Below are positions 24,652-33,069 of a stretch of 64,000 nucleotides of DNA, piece by piece. How positions within the stretch are numbered: the first letter of the stretch is position 1; each line of letters begins with the position of its first letter. The notes under the pieces were generated by a model. The model worked only from the letters and a program-made list of their open reading frames with translations. It was not told the DNA's origin and did not search any database. Source of the stretch: Streptomyces sp. NBC_00289 (GTDB lineage: Bacteria; Actinomycetota; Actinomycetes; Streptomycetales; Streptomycetaceae); the NCBI RefSeq assembly GCF_041435115.1, contig NZ_CP108046.1, positions 5,332,001 through 5,396,000 on the forward strand. The letters are read 5' to 3'. The translations under genes were made by a program, and so were the position numbers.

Positions 24652-26154
24652 ATGGGCACGGGTTCGGAGCACAGCCGCCGCTGGGAGTCGGGGGCACTGG
24701 CGCACGCGGTGACGGATCCCTTCGGCCAGGGCCCGGTTCCCTGGCTGCGGGGCGGCGAGACGTACTTCGGCGACACCGGCCAGATGGTCCCCTGGTACGT
24801 GGAAGCGGACCCGGCCGCCCGCCCGGAGGCCGGCGCAGCGAGAATCCCGGCCCCCCGCGCCGCCGGAGGCCCCCGCGCGGCCGACGACGTCCGCCGTCAG
24901 ATCAAGGGCTTCACCTCCACCGGGGCGGTCCAGCCCGGCGAGGCCGTCGACTTCCACATCACGGTCGACCCGCCCCAGGAGTTCAGCGTCGACGTCTACC
25001 GGATCGGCCACTACGGCGGTGACGGCGCCGCCAAGATCACCACCAGCCCCCGCCTGTCCGGCATCGTCCAGCCACCGCCGCTCACCGCCGACCGCACGGT
25101 CTCCTGTCACCACTGGTGGCTGTCCTGGCGGCTCCAGGTCCCGAGCTACTGGAGCGCCGGCGCGTATGTCGCCGTCCTCACCACCGTCGACGGCTACCGC
25201 TCCCACATCCCCTTCACCGTCCGCGACCACCAGCCCGCGGACCTGCTCCTGCTGCTGCCCGACATCACCTGGCAGGCCTACAACCTCTACCCGGAGGACG
25301 GCCGTACCGGGGCGAGCCTCTACCACGCCTGGGACGAGAGCGGCCGTCTGCTCGGCGAGGCAGACGCCGCGACCACGGTCTCCTTCGACCGGCCGTACGC
25401 GGGAGCCGGCCTCCCGCTGCATGTCGGTCACGCCTACGACTTCATCCGCTGGGCCGAGCGCTACGGCTACGACCTCGCCTACGCCGACGCCCGCGACCTG
25501 CACGGCGGTCACATCGACCCCACCCGCTACCGCGGAATGGTCTTCCCCGGACACGACGAGTACTGGTCGACGGCCATGCGCCGTACCGTGGAGGACGCCC
25601 GCGACCACGGCACGTCCCTCGTCTTCCTGTCCGCCAACTCCCTCTACTGGCAGGTCGAGTTGGGCGCCTCGCCCTCCGGAGTCCCGGACCGGCTGCTCAC
25701 CTGCCGCAAGCGCAGGGGCCCGGGCCGGCCGCTGCTCTGGCGCGAGATCGACCGGGCCGAGCAGCAGCTGATCGGCATCCAGTACGCGGGCCGGGTCCCC
25801 GAACCGCACCCCCTGGTCGTCCGCAACGCCGACCACTGGCTGTGGGAGGCGACCGGCGCGCACGAGGGCGACGAGATCGGCGGTCTGGTCGCGGGCGAGG
25901 CCGACCGCTACTTCCCGCGCACCCCGCTGCCCGAGCACGACGACCGCATCCTGCTCGCGCACTCCCCGTACACCGATGCCGAGGGCGCCCTGCGTCACCA
26001 GGAGACCTCCCTCTACCGAGCCCCGTCCGGCGCCCTGGTCTTCGCATCCGGGACGTTCGCCTGGTCGCCGTCCCTGGACCGCCCGGGCCACGTCGACGCA
26101 CGGGTCCAGCGGGCCACGGCAAACCTCCTGGATCGCATCTGCAAACGCGCCTGA
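24652..26154 (+). CDS. DMFase beta-subunit-like (N,N-dimethylformamidase C-terminal domain) protein
   Basis: The 500-residue protein matches the large-subunit C-terminal domain family of N,N-dimethylformamidase: FSVDVYRIGHYGGDGA near residue 110, LLLLPDITWQAYNLYPEDG, LPLHVGHAYDFIRWAERYGYDLAY, and FPGHDEYWSTAMRRTVEDA. Known DMFase uses iron held by Tyr and Glu; whether those residues are preserved cannot be judged by eye. No signal peptide or membrane segment. Start ATG 24652 follows GAGGGAGGGGAG. Genes like this are common in Streptomyces without a known substrate, so function is open. Confidence 0.78.
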   Translation: MGTGSEHSRRWESGALAHAVTDPFGQGPVPWLRGGETYFGDTGQMVPWYVEADPAARPEAGAARIPAPRAAGGPRAADDVRRQIKGFTSTGAVQPGEAVDFHITVDPPQEFSVDVYRIGHYGGDGAAKITTSPRLSGIVQPPPLTADRTVSCHHWWLSWRLQVPSYWSAGAYVAVLTTVDGYRSHIPFTVRDHQPADLLLLLPDITWQAYNLYPEDGRTGASLYHAWDESGRLLGEADAATTVSFDRPYAGAGLPLHVGHAYDFIRWAERYGYDLAYADARDLHGGHIDPTRYRGMVFPGHDEYWSTAMRRTVEDARDHGTSLVFLSANSLYWQVELGASPSGVPDRLLTCRKRRGPGRPLLWREIDRAEQQLIGIQYAGRVPEPHPLVVRNADHWLWEATGAHEGDEIGGLVAGEADRYFPRTPLPEHDDRILLAHSPYTDAEGALRHQETSLYRAPSGALVFASGTFAWSPSLDRPGHVDARVQRATANLLDRICKRA

Positions 26155-26239
26155 CCGCCCACTGTCCGGTCCCCCTGTCCGCGACGACTCCCGCGTACGG
26201 GAGAATCGAGCCACTTGGACAGAACCACGGGGAGGAACC

Positions 26240-27139
26240 GTGTCCGGATTCGTCGAAAAGCCCGAGCCGCTTCAGGTTCCGGGCCTGGTGCATCTGCACA
26301 CCGGCAAGGTGCGCGACCTGTACCAGAACGAGGCGGGCGACCTCGTGATGGTCGCCAGCGACCGCATGTCCGCCTACGACTGGGTGCTGCCGACCGAGAT
26401 CCCCGACAAGGGCCGCGTCCTCACGCAGCTGTCCCTGTGGTGGTTCGACAAGCTCCGTGACCTGGCACCGAACCATGTCCTGAGCACCGAACTTCCCGCC
26501 GGCGCCCCCGCCGACTGGGCCGGGCGCACCCTTGTCTGCACGTCGCTCCAGATGGTCCCGGTCGAGTGCGTGGCCCGCGGCTACCTCACCGGCTCGGGCC
26601 TCGTCGAGTACGAGGAGTCGCGTACCGTCTGCGGCCTCGCCCTCCCCGAGGGCCTGGTCGACGGCTCGGAACTACCCGCCCCGATCTTCACCCCGGCCAC
26701 CAAGGCCGCGGTCGGCGAGCACGACGAGAACGTCTCGTACGAGGAGGTGGCCCGCCAGGTCGGCGCGGAGACCGCCGCCCAGCTCCGGCAGGCGACCCTC
26801 GCCGTCTACGCCCGCGCCCGCGACATCGCCCGAGACCGGGGGATCATCCTCGCGGACACCAAGTTCGAGTTCGGCTTCGAGGGCGACACCCTGGTCCTTG
26901 CCGACGAGGTGCTCACTCCGGACTCCTCCCGCTTCTGGCCGGCCGACCAGTGGCAGCCGGGCCGCGCGCAGCCGTCGTACGACAAGCAGTTCGTCCGCGA
27001 CTGGCTGACCTCCGCGGAGTCCGGCTGGGACCGGAAGGGCGAGCAGCCCCCGCCGCCGCTGCCCGAGCAGGTGGTGGACGCGACCCGCGCCAAGTACGTG
27101 GAGGCGTACGAGCGTCTGACGGGCACCAGCTGGAGCTGA
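26240..27139 (+). CDS. purC: SAICAR synthase (phosphoribosylaminoimidazole-succinocarboxamide synthase)
   Basis: The 299-residue protein carries SAICAR synthase motifs: LHTGKVRDLYQNEAGDLVMV, VASDRMSAYDWVLPTEIPDKG, VPVECVARGYLTGSGL, and LADTKFEFGFEGDTLVLADEVLTPDSSRFW. It joins aspartate to CAIR. GTG 26240 has GGGGAGG 4 nt upstream. It is monocistronic, ending at a terminator next to tRNA-Gly. Confidence 0.98.
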   Translation: MSGFVEKPEPLQVPGLVHLHTGKVRDLYQNEAGDLVMVASDRMSAYDWVLPTEIPDKGRVLTQLSLWWFDKLRDLAPNHVLSTELPAGAPADWAGRTLVCTSLQMVPVECVARGYLTGSGLVEYEESRTVCGLALPEGLVDGSELPAPIFTPATKAAVGEHDENVSYEEVARQVGAETAAQLRQATLAVYARARDIARDRGIILADTKFEFGFEGDTLVLADEVLTPDSSRFWPADQWQPGRAQPSYDKQFVRDWLTSAESGWDRKGEQPPPPLPEQVVDATRAKYVEAYERLTGTSWS

Positions 27140-27150
27140 CCCGCACGACG

Positions 27151-27177
27151 AAGGCCCCGGTCACTGACCGGGGCCTT
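27151..27177. terminator. Bidirectional terminator between purC and tRNA-Gly
   Basis: Arms AAGGCCCCGGTC and GACCGGGGCCTT surround a 3-nt loop. The hairpin serves purC on the plus strand (followed by CCTTCAT) and tRNA-Gly on the minus strand. Confidence 0.8.
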
Positions 27178-27187
27178 CCTTCATACG

Positions 27188-27260
27188 AGCGGACGACCAG
27201 GTTCGAACTGGCGACCTCAACCTTGGCAAGGTTGCGCTCTACCAACTGAGCTACGTCCGC
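27188..27260 (-). tRNA. tRNA-Gly(GCC), first of two identical copies
   Basis: The arms GCGGACG and CGTCCGC pair, the anticodon arm CAACC-TTGCCAA-GGTTG gives GCC, and the T arm reads CCAGTTCGAACCTGG. No CCA is encoded. It is identical over all 73 nt to the copy at 31121-31193. Confidence 0.95.
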
Positions 27261-27283
27261 ACTGCGCCGTGGCGCGAGAGCAA

Positions 27284-27895
27284 CTATACCCAACCTCGCT
27301 CCCGGGCGAGACGCACCGCCGCATGACGGTTGTCCGCGCCGAGTTTGGAGACGGCCGACGAGAGGTAGTTGCGGACGGTCCCCTGCGACAGCGCGGCCCG
27401 CCGCGCGATCTCCGCGACGGGTGCCCCGTCGGCGGCCAGCTCCAGCACCTCGGCCTCCCGCGACGTCAGCGGCGAGTCACCGGCGGCGATCGCGTCGGCG
27501 GCCAACTCCGGGTCGACGTAACGGCTCCCCGCGTGCACCGTACGGATGATCTCCGCCAGCCGCCGCGCGCTGACGGTCTTCGGCACGAATCCGCGCACGC
27601 CCGCCTCCAGGGCCCGCTTCAGATGGCCGGGCCGCCCGTGACTGGTGACGATCAGCACCCTGCAGCCGGGCAGTTCGGTGCGCAGCGATGTGGCGACCTT
27701 CACACCGTCCGCACCGGGCATCTGCAGATCGAGGACGGCCACGTCGGGTGCGTGGGACAGGGCCATCGCCAGTGCCTCGGGCCCGCTGGCCGCCTCCGCG
27801 ACGACCACCAGGTCGTCCTCCAGGGACAGGAGCGCGGCCAGCGCACCCCGGATGAGGTGCTCGTCGTCGGCGAGCAGAAGGCGTACGGGTGTCAC
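27284..27895 (-). CDS. LuxR-type (NarL family) response regulator of the ABC-linked two-component system
   Basis: The 203-residue protein has a receiver domain (LLLADDEHLIRGALA; phosphorylated Asp in DVAVLDLQMPGADG; switch Lys in GFVPKTVSARRL) and a LuxR-type HTH: LTSREAEVLELAADGAPVAEIARRAALSQGTVRNYLSSAVSKLG. GTG 27895 overlaps the kinase stop codon (GTGA), so the two are coupled. It is the last gene of the ABC-kinase-regulator operon and probably controls that operon. Confidence 0.95.
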   Translation of the reverse strand: MTPVRLLLADDEHLIRGALAALLSLEDDLVVVAEAASGPEALAMALSHAPDVAVLDLQMPGADGVKVATSLRTELPGCRVLIVTSHGRPGHLKRALEAGVRGFVPKTVSARRLAEIIRTVHAGSRYVDPELAADAIAAGDSPLTSREAEVLELAADGAPVAEIARRAALSQGTVRNYLSSAVSKLGADNRHAAVRLARERGWV

Positions 27896-29118
27896 GCGAC
27901 GACCTCGCTCACCGCTGGTGCCGTCGGCAGCGGCACCGTGGCCACCACCCTGAACCGGTCCTCGGCGACGGACCCCGCCTCCAGCGTCCCGTCCACCGCC
28001 GTCAGCCGCTCCCGCAGCCCCGTCAGCCCCGAGCCGCCCTCCCCCGGCGGACCGCCGGCCCCGTCGTTCTCCACCGTCAGCACCACGTGCTCCGGCGTCA
28101 CCCGCAGGGCCACCGCGCACCGCCCCGCGTCCCCGTGCCGCAACACGTTGGTCGTCGCCTCCCGCACCACCCAGCCGAGCGCCGACTGCACCTCGGCGGG
28201 CAGCCCGTCCGCCTCCCCGCTCACTTCGCACCGGATTCCCGCCGCCGTCAACACCCCCTGCGCACCGGCGAGTTCGACACCGAGGTCGGCCTCGCGATAT
28301 CCCCGTACGACATCCCGTACCTCGCGCTGCGACTCCCGCGCGATGCGCTGCACCTCGGTCATCTGGTCCACGGCCTCCGGCCGCCCGCGCCGCGCCAGCT
28401 GTACGGCGAGCTCGCTCTTCAGCGCGATCACGGCCAGGTTCCGCCCCATCACGTCGTGCAGATCGCGCCCGAACCGCAGCCGTTCCTCGGCGACGGCGAG
28501 GCGGGCGCGGGTCTCGCGGGCCTCGTCGAGCTCGTAGACCGCGTTGAGGAGCCAGACGGAGAACATGGAGGTGGAGGCGAGGAACCCGGCGCCGACCAGC
28601 ACGGCGAGCATCGCGCCGAGCGCGCCGGGCCCGGAGGCACCCGCCGGCAGCGCCAGAATCCCGGAGGCCGCCGCGAAACCGCCCACGACCGCGAAGGCGC
28701 GCAGCCGGTCGCGGACACCGAGTGTGATGACGCCGGCGCCGTAGCAGAGCACGCCCGCGAAGAGGGCGCCCGCCGCGGAGTCGACGCCGTCGCCGGCCGG
28801 TCCCAGCTCCTCGACGGCGATCGCCGTCGCCGCGATCACCGCGGTGATCGCGGCGAGCCCCCACAGCAGGCGCACGGGCTGCTCGCGGCGCCCACGCGTC
28901 CAGTCCAGCGCCCGGGACGCGGTCACCGCGCAGGCCGCCGCGTGCGCGCACACCATCAGCAGCAGCCAGCCCGCCGTCGGCGCCGGCACCTCGCTGAAGG
29001 CCGGGAGCCCGAACGTCGCGACCTCGACCACCACGAAGAAGTGGAACGACCACCGCGTGTACGTCTCGACCTTCGCCGGCGTGCTCTTTCCCCGCCACCA
29101 TCGCACCGGCCCGCGCAC
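27892..29118 (-). CDS. Membrane histidine kinase (HisKA_3/NarL type)
   Basis: The 408-residue protein has a membrane N-terminal half (about six helices, e.g. WSFHFFVVVEVATFGL), a short coiled region and a HisKA_3 box with the phospho-His in FGRDLHDVMGRNLAVIAL. The ATPase end has VVREATTNVLRHGDAG and GGSGLTGLRERLTAVDGTLEAG. The start GTG 29118 is chosen because GGGGGGAGCGAG lies just before it and 17 bp separate it from the permease stop. It pairs with the response regulator. Confidence 0.92.
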   Translation of the reverse strand: MRGPVRWWRGKSTPAKVETYTRWSFHFFVVVEVATFGLPAFSEVPAPTAGWLLLMVCAHAAACAVTASRALDWTRGRREQPVRLLWGLAAITAVIAATAIAVEELGPAGDGVDSAAGALFAGVLCYGAGVITLGVRDRLRAFAVVGGFAAASGILALPAGASGPGALGAMLAVLVGAGFLASTSMFSVWLLNAVYELDEARETRARLAVAEERLRFGRDLHDVMGRNLAVIALKSELAVQLARRGRPEAVDQMTEVQRIARESQREVRDVVRGYREADLGVELAGAQGVLTAAGIRCEVSGEADGLPAEVQSALGWVVREATTNVLRHGDAGRCAVALRVTPEHVVLTVENDGAGGPPGEGGSGLTGLRERLTAVDGTLEAGSVAEDRFRVVATVPLPTAPAVSEVVA

Positions 29119-29135
29119 CTCGCTCCCCCCGTCCG

Positions 29136-29912
29136 TCAGCGTCGCGGCTCCCACCGGAACCACCGCCGTACAGCAAACACGCCCACGGCGGTCCAGGCCA
29201 GGGCGGTCATCAACGGTCCGAGCGTCTCGTACGCGGAGAGGTCGCCGCTCCAGCCGCCGCGCACCAGGGTGATCACCGGGGTCAGCGGCAGCAGTTGGCA
29301 CACCGCGGTCAGCCGGTCGGGCAGCAGTTCCAGCGGTACGACGATCCCGGAGGCCGTCATCGACACCAGGACCAGTGGCAGCGAGGTGACCTGCGCGCTC
29401 TCCACGGTCCGGGTGAAGCTCGCCGTGACCGCAGCCAGGGCCGTGCACACCGTGAGGCCCAACAGCAGTCCCACCACGGCGAGTTGGGGCGTCTTCGGGG
29501 CCGGCACGTCGAGCAGGACCGCGCAGCCCGCCGTCATGATCAGTGCCTGGGCGAGACCGAGGGCGGCGGCCGGCAGCGCGGCTCCGCAGAGGATCTCGGT
29601 GTCGCGCAGCTCGCCGGCGCGCAGCCGCTTGAGGACCAGTTCCTCGCGCCGGGCGGCGAAGACCCCCACGAGCGTCGCGTAGACCGCGAAGAGCAGCGAG
29701 AAGCCGATCGCGGCGGGCAGCATGACCAGCCCGACGCTGAGGCCGACGTCGTCGAGGTTCATCTGGTCGCTCACCGACCGCACGCTGAACGGCAGGGCCA
29801 GCGGTACGAACACGGCCGACAGGAGCGCGCTGCGGTTGCGTCCGAGAAGCGTCAGCTCGGCGCGGGCCAGGGCGGTCATACGGCCCACCGGGGTGGTCAG
29901 GGCGCCGCTCAT
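29136..29912 (-). CDS. ABC-2 type permease of the exporter
   Basis: The 258-residue membrane protein has six or so hydrophobic segments (LPAAIGFSLLFAVYATLVG; LVGLLLGL-like and ALAWTAVGVFAVRRW at the end) and the ABC-2 arrangement with TASGIVVPLELLPDRL near 195-210. It starts at ATG 29912 inside the last codons of the ATPase gene (ATGA overlap). It would form an efflux pump with that ATPase. Confidence 0.9.
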   Translation of the reverse strand: MSGALTTPVGRMTALARAELTLLGRNRSALLSAVFVPLALPFSVRSVSDQMNLDDVGLSVGLVMLPAAIGFSLLFAVYATLVGVFAARREELVLKRLRAGELRDTEILCGAALPAAALGLAQALIMTAGCAVLLDVPAPKTPQLAVVGLLLGLTVCTALAAVTASFTRTVESAQVTSLPLVLVSMTASGIVVPLELLPDRLTAVCQLLPLTPVITLVRGGWSGDLSAYETLGPLMTALAWTAVGVFAVRRWFRWEPRR

Positions 29913-30967
29913 GCCGCGTACTCTCCGGCCTGCTCCGACGCGTGCCCAGGTGAGGCGTTCCGCTCCGACCCGCCCCGCTCGGGCGATCCCCGCTCCGCCG
30001 ATCCCCGCTCGGCGCCGTCCCGCTCCAACGCGTCCCGCTCCGACGTGTCCCGCGCGATGCCCAGGAACGCCTCCTCCAGTGAAGCCGAGCGCATGTCCAG
30101 CCTCCGCAGTTCGACGCCCGCTCCCTCGGCCCACACCAGCAGCCGGGTGGCCGCCCGCTGGAGCTCCCGGGTCCGCAGCCGGACGAGGCGCCCCTCCACG
30201 TCGTGGCCGCACACGCCCAGCTCGGCCAGCGGCGGCAGGTCCCCCACGAAGTACCCCTGGGGCAGTTCGAAGGAGATCCGCGACGGCTGCCCGGCGGTCA
30301 CCTCCTCGGGTGTCCCGGCCGCCGCGACACGGCCCTCGTGCAGGATGGCGAGCCGGTCGGCGAGGCCCTCCGCCTCCTCCAGGTAGTGCGTGGTGAGCAG
30401 TACGGTCGTCCCCGCGTCGCGCAGGGCCCGCACCAAGTCCCAGGTGTCCCGGCGTCCTTCGGCGTCCAGCCCCGTCGTCGGCTCGTCGAGGAACAGCACC
30501 TCGGGCTCACCGAGCAGGGCGAGCGCCAGGTCCAGGCGTCGCCGCTCACCTCCGGACAGCTGTTTCACCCGCACCCCGGCCCGGCGATCCAGCCCGACCG
30601 CGGCGAGTGCCTCCCGCTCGGGGCGCGCCCCGCTGGTGCAGCCCGCCCACAGCCTCGCGGTCTCGGCGACGGTCAGCTCGGAGGGGAAGCCGCCCTCCTG
30701 GAGCATGACGCCGGTACGGGGCCGTACGGCGGCCCGGTCGGTGTACGGATCGTGGCCGAGGACCCGCACCCGTCCGCCGGCCGGCCGTGCCAGCCCCTCC
30801 AGCAGCTCGACCGTCGACGTCTTGCCCGCGCCGTTGGTGCCCAGCAGGGCGAAGACCTCGCCGCGGCGCACGGAGAACGTGATCCCGCGTACCGCCTCGA
30901 ACCCGCCCCCGTACACACGCCGCAGGTCAGTGACCTCAATCACGTGTTCGCGTTCGTTGGTGTCCAT
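29909..30967 (-). CDS. ABC transporter ATP-binding protein, DrrA-type drug exporter
   Basis: The 352-residue ATPase has Walker A LGTNGAGKTSTVELL, signature LSGGERRRLDLALALLGEPE, Walker B LFLDEPTTGLDAEGRR and the switch His in TTVLLTTHYLEEAEGLADR. The last ~40 residues are a low-complexity Arg/Glu/Ser/Asp tail. Start ATG 30967 (MDTNEREHVIEV) is preferred; a GTG at 30988 is in frame. It heads a four-gene unit of exporter ATPase, permease, kinase and regulator, all with overlaps or short gaps. Confidence 0.93.
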   Translation of the reverse strand: MDTNEREHVIEVTDLRRVYGGGFEAVRGITFSVRRGEVFALLGTNGAGKTSTVELLEGLARPAGGRVRVLGHDPYTDRAAVRPRTGVMLQEGGFPSELTVAETARLWAGCTSGARPEREALAAVGLDRRAGVRVKQLSGGERRRLDLALALLGEPEVLFLDEPTTGLDAEGRRDTWDLVRALRDAGTTVLLTTHYLEEAEGLADRLAILHEGRVAAAGTPEEVTAGQPSRISFELPQGYFVGDLPPLAELGVCGHDVEGRLVRLRTRELQRAATRLLVWAEGAGVELRRLDMRSASLEEAFLGIARDTSERDALERDGAERGSAERGSPERGGSERNASPGHASEQAGEYAA

Positions 30968-31084
30968 GTCCTCAGCGTCCCGGCCCACCGGCCCCGGCAG
31001 CAGTGCGCGGTGTCATCACTCGGCATGACAAATGTCAGACGGCCGTGGATAACCGGGGACGCCGCGGACGATCGGGGCACGACA

Positions 31085-31111
31085 AAGGCCCCAGTCAAGG
31101 ACTGGGGCCTT
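31085..31111. terminator. Terminator next to the second tRNA-Gly(GCC)
   Basis: Arms AAGGCCCCAGTC and GACTGGGGCCTT enclose AAG, 10 bp after the tRNA 3' end. It would end the tRNA transcript on the minus strand. Confidence 0.8.
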
Positions 31112-31120
31112 CATTCATGG

Positions 31121-31193
31121 AGCGGACGACCAGGTTCGAACTGGCGACCTCAACCTTGGCAAGGTTGCGCTCTACCAACTGAGCTACGTCCGC
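31121..31193 (-). tRNA. tRNA-Gly(GCC), second identical copy
   Basis: Sequence and structure are identical to the gene at 27188-27260, including the anticodon arm with GCC. CCA is not encoded. Gene dosage for GGC and GGU, the common glycine codons here, is the likely reason for two copies. Confidence 0.95.
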
Positions 31194-31273
31194 ATTGCCT
31201 CCGACCGGCTCTCACCGATCGGCGCGAGCACCAGCCTACCTGATCCACAGGAGTGGTCGGATCGGCGGTGCAG

Positions 31274-31345
31274 AGCGGGTGACAGGAATTGCACACTGCG
31301 CCTTCCCCCTGGAAGGGGGATGTTCTACTACTGAACTACACCCGC
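31274..31345 (-). tRNA. tRNA-Gly(UCC)
   Basis: The arms GCGGGTG and CACCCGC pair, and the anticodon arm TCCCC-CTTCCAG-GGGGA gives anticodon UCC (TCC in DNA). The T arm reads GTGTGCAATTCCTGTC, with weak pairing. It lies 80 bp upstream of the tRNA-Gly(GCC) on the same strand and may be co-transcribed with it. No CCA is encoded. Confidence 0.85.
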
Positions 31346-31470
31346 GTGTACTCCGTGAGGTGGGCTTTTCGGCCTTGCCCCTCGGCGTGCTCCAGACTCT
31401 AGCTGACCAGGAGGGGTGCAGCGCAAGTCGGCTCTTCCGAGGGGCGGGTGACCGGCCGTCGGCCCACGGC

Positions 31471-31788
31471 TCACTGCGCCTCGGCGAACGCCTCGTAGAC
31501 CTTCTTGGGGATCCGGCCGCGCGCCGGGACGTCCATCTTGTTCGCCTGGGCCCATGCCCGGACGGCCGCCGGGTCGGGGGCGACCTCCGTCTGCCGGTAC
31601 GCCCGGCCCGACCGCGAACGCTTGCGGCCGGCCTCGAGGTACGGCTCGAGTGCCTTACGCAGTTTCTTGGCATTGGCTTGGTTCAGGTCGATCTCGTACG
31701 ACTTGCCGTCGAGCCCGAAGGCGATCGTCTCCGCCGCTTCCGAGCCGTCGATGTCGTCAAAGAGAGTGACTACGACACGCTGCGCCAC
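31471..31788 (-). CDS. lsrL: Lsr2-family nucleoid-associated protein (second Lsr2 paralogue)
   Basis: The 105-residue protein has the Lsr2 fold: N-terminal dimerisation strand MAQRVVVTLFDDIDGSEAAETIAFGLDGKSYEIDLN, a helical middle (AKKLRKALEPYLEAGRKRSR) and a DNA-binding C-terminus with RAWAQANKMDVPARGRIPKKV, including the AT-hook-like RGR. It silences AT-rich DNA in family members. It is preceded by an AT-rich 340-bp gap before purS. The symbol follows the Streptomyces paralogue next to purSQL; the assignment rests on gene order. Confidence 0.92.
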   Translation of the reverse strand: MAQRVVVTLFDDIDGSEAAETIAFGLDGKSYEIDLNQANAKKLRKALEPYLEAGRKRSRSGRAYRQTEVAPDPAAVRAWAQANKMDVPARGRIPKKVYEAFAEAQ

Positions 31789-31808
31789 GAATAATCGGTC
31801 CCTTCGTG

Positions 31809-31851
31809 CGGCATCTCTGCGATGACGTGCCAGGACGTCTCGGAGATGCCG
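31809..31851 (-). promoter_or_regulatory. Inverted repeat in the 5' leader of lsrL
   Basis: CGGCATCTC (31809-31817) and GAGATGCCG (31843-31851) form a 9-bp stem, with weaker GACGT pairing inside, about 20-60 bp upstream of the lsrL start. It could be an mRNA leader hairpin or an operator. The gap from 31789 to 32128 is AT-rich compared with the rest of the window. Confidence 0.4.
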
Positions 31852-32029
31852 ACTGTCCGCCTGATATTGGGCAAAGTATCGGCTATTGCCAATTCATTTG
31901 TACAGTGCCCGGCATTGCATTGTGAAGCCCGACTAAATCTGCCCGCGTGTCCCGGCGCAATGGGTATGCCGGTTTGCTCGGGGATCTTTCCCTGAACTTT
32001 TCGTGAAGGCACCCCTTCGACACCGGATC

Positions 32030-32043
32030 GTGATCGCCGTCAC
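32030..32043 (+). promoter_or_regulatory. Crp-like site upstream of purSQL
   Basis: GTGATCGCCGTCAC fits the pattern GTG-N6-GNCAC reported for the Streptomyces Crp regulator. It lies about 86 bp upstream of the purS GTG. The match is exact, but a single 14-bp hit is weak evidence. Confidence 0.35.
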
Positions 32044-32059
32044 GTAGATTCCTCCAACT

Positions 32060-32088
32060 CTACCCGCGTAGAAATTTTGTACGGGTAG
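32060..32088 (+). promoter_or_regulatory. Inverted repeat upstream of purS
   Basis: CTACCCG and CGGGTAG lie 15 bp apart, about 41-69 bp upstream of the purS start, in an AT-rich context. They could be an operator or the base of a leader hairpin in the purSQL transcript. Confidence 0.35.
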
Positions 32089-32128
32089 TCTGAAGGAACC
32101 TGCTCAGCACCACACACCGGGAGTGCCA

Positions 32129-32392
32129 GTGGCACGCGTCGTAGTCGACGTCATGCTCAAGCCGGAGATCCTCGACCCCCAGGGCCAGGCGGTGCAGCGC
32201 GCACTGCCGCGGCTGGGTTTCGAAGGCATCTCCGACGTACGTCAGGGAAAGCGATTCGAACTGGAAGTTGACGGCCCGGTCGACGAGGCCGCGCTCGCCC
32301 GCATCCACGATCTTGCGGAATCCTTCCTCGCCAACACCGTGATCGAGGACTTCACCGTCAAGGTGGAGGAAGTCGCGGGGGCCGCGAAGTGA
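32129..32392 (+). CDS. purS: FGAM synthase subunit PurS
   Basis: The 87-residue protein is the small structural subunit of the three-part formylglycinamidine ribonucleotide synthase: [41 protein letters not shown] and [15 protein letters not shown] 32129 follows GGGAG at 6 nt; another GTG 6 nt earlier is less well placed. It overlaps purQ by 4 bp (GTGA). Confidence 0.95.
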   Translation: MARVVVDVMLKPEILDPQGQAVQRALPRLGFEGISDVRQGKRFELEVDGPVDEAALARIHDLAESFLANTVIEDFTVKVEEVAGAAK

Positions 32393-33069
32393 CCGCTCGT
32401 ATTGGCGTCGTCACTTTCCCCGGCAGCCTCGACGACCGGGACACCCAGCGCGCGATCCGCGTCGCGGGCGCCGAACCGGTCGCTCTCTGGCACAAGGACA
32501 AGGACCTCAAGCAGGTCGACGCCGTGGTGCTGTGCGGGGGTTTCTCCTACGGCGACTATCTGCGGGCCGGAGCCATCGCGCGCTTCTCGCCGGTGATGGA
32601 ACCGCTCCTCGAGCAGGCGAAGGTCGGTCTTCCGGTCCTCGGCATCTGCAACGGATTCCAGATCCTCACCGAGGCCCACCTGCTGCCCGGTGCGATGCTC
32701 GGCAACGACCACCTCCACTTCATCTGCCGCGACCAGAAGCTGCGGGTGGAGAACGCGGACACCGCCTGGACGACCGACTACTCGGCCGGCCAGGAGATCC
32801 ACATCCCGCTGAAGAACATGGACGGCCGGTACGTCGCCGACGAGTACACCCTCGACCAGCTCGAGGCCGAGGGCCGCGTCGCCTTCCGGTACATGGACTT
32901 CAACCCCAACGGCAGCCTCCGTGACATCGCCGGCATCACCAACGCGGCCGGCAACGTCGTGGGCCTGATGCCGCACCCGGAGCACGCCGTCGAGTCGCTG
33001 ATCGGTACCGGTCGTACCGACGGCCTGCCGTTCTTCACCTCGATCCTCAAGAAGCTGGTCAACGCATGA
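32389..33069 (+). CDS. purQ: FGAM synthase glutaminase subunit PurQ
   Basis: The 226-residue class I glutaminase supplies ammonia to PurL. The nucleophile Cys is in [16 protein letters not shown], and the His/Glu pair is in [13 protein letters not shown]. Start and stop overlap with purS and purL (GTGA and ATGA), indicating strict translational coupling in purSQL. Confidence 0.97.
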   Translation: MTARIGVVTFPGSLDDRDTQRAIRVAGAEPVALWHKDKDLKQVDAVVLCGGFSYGDYLRAGAIARFSPVMEPLLEQAKVGLPVLGICNGFQILTEAHLLPGAMLGNDHLHFICRDQKLRVENADTAWTTDYSAGQEIHIPLKNMDGRYVADEYTLDQLEAEGRVAFRYMDFNPNGSLRDIAGITNAAGNVVGLMPHPEHAVESLIGTGRTDGLPFFTSILKKLVNA

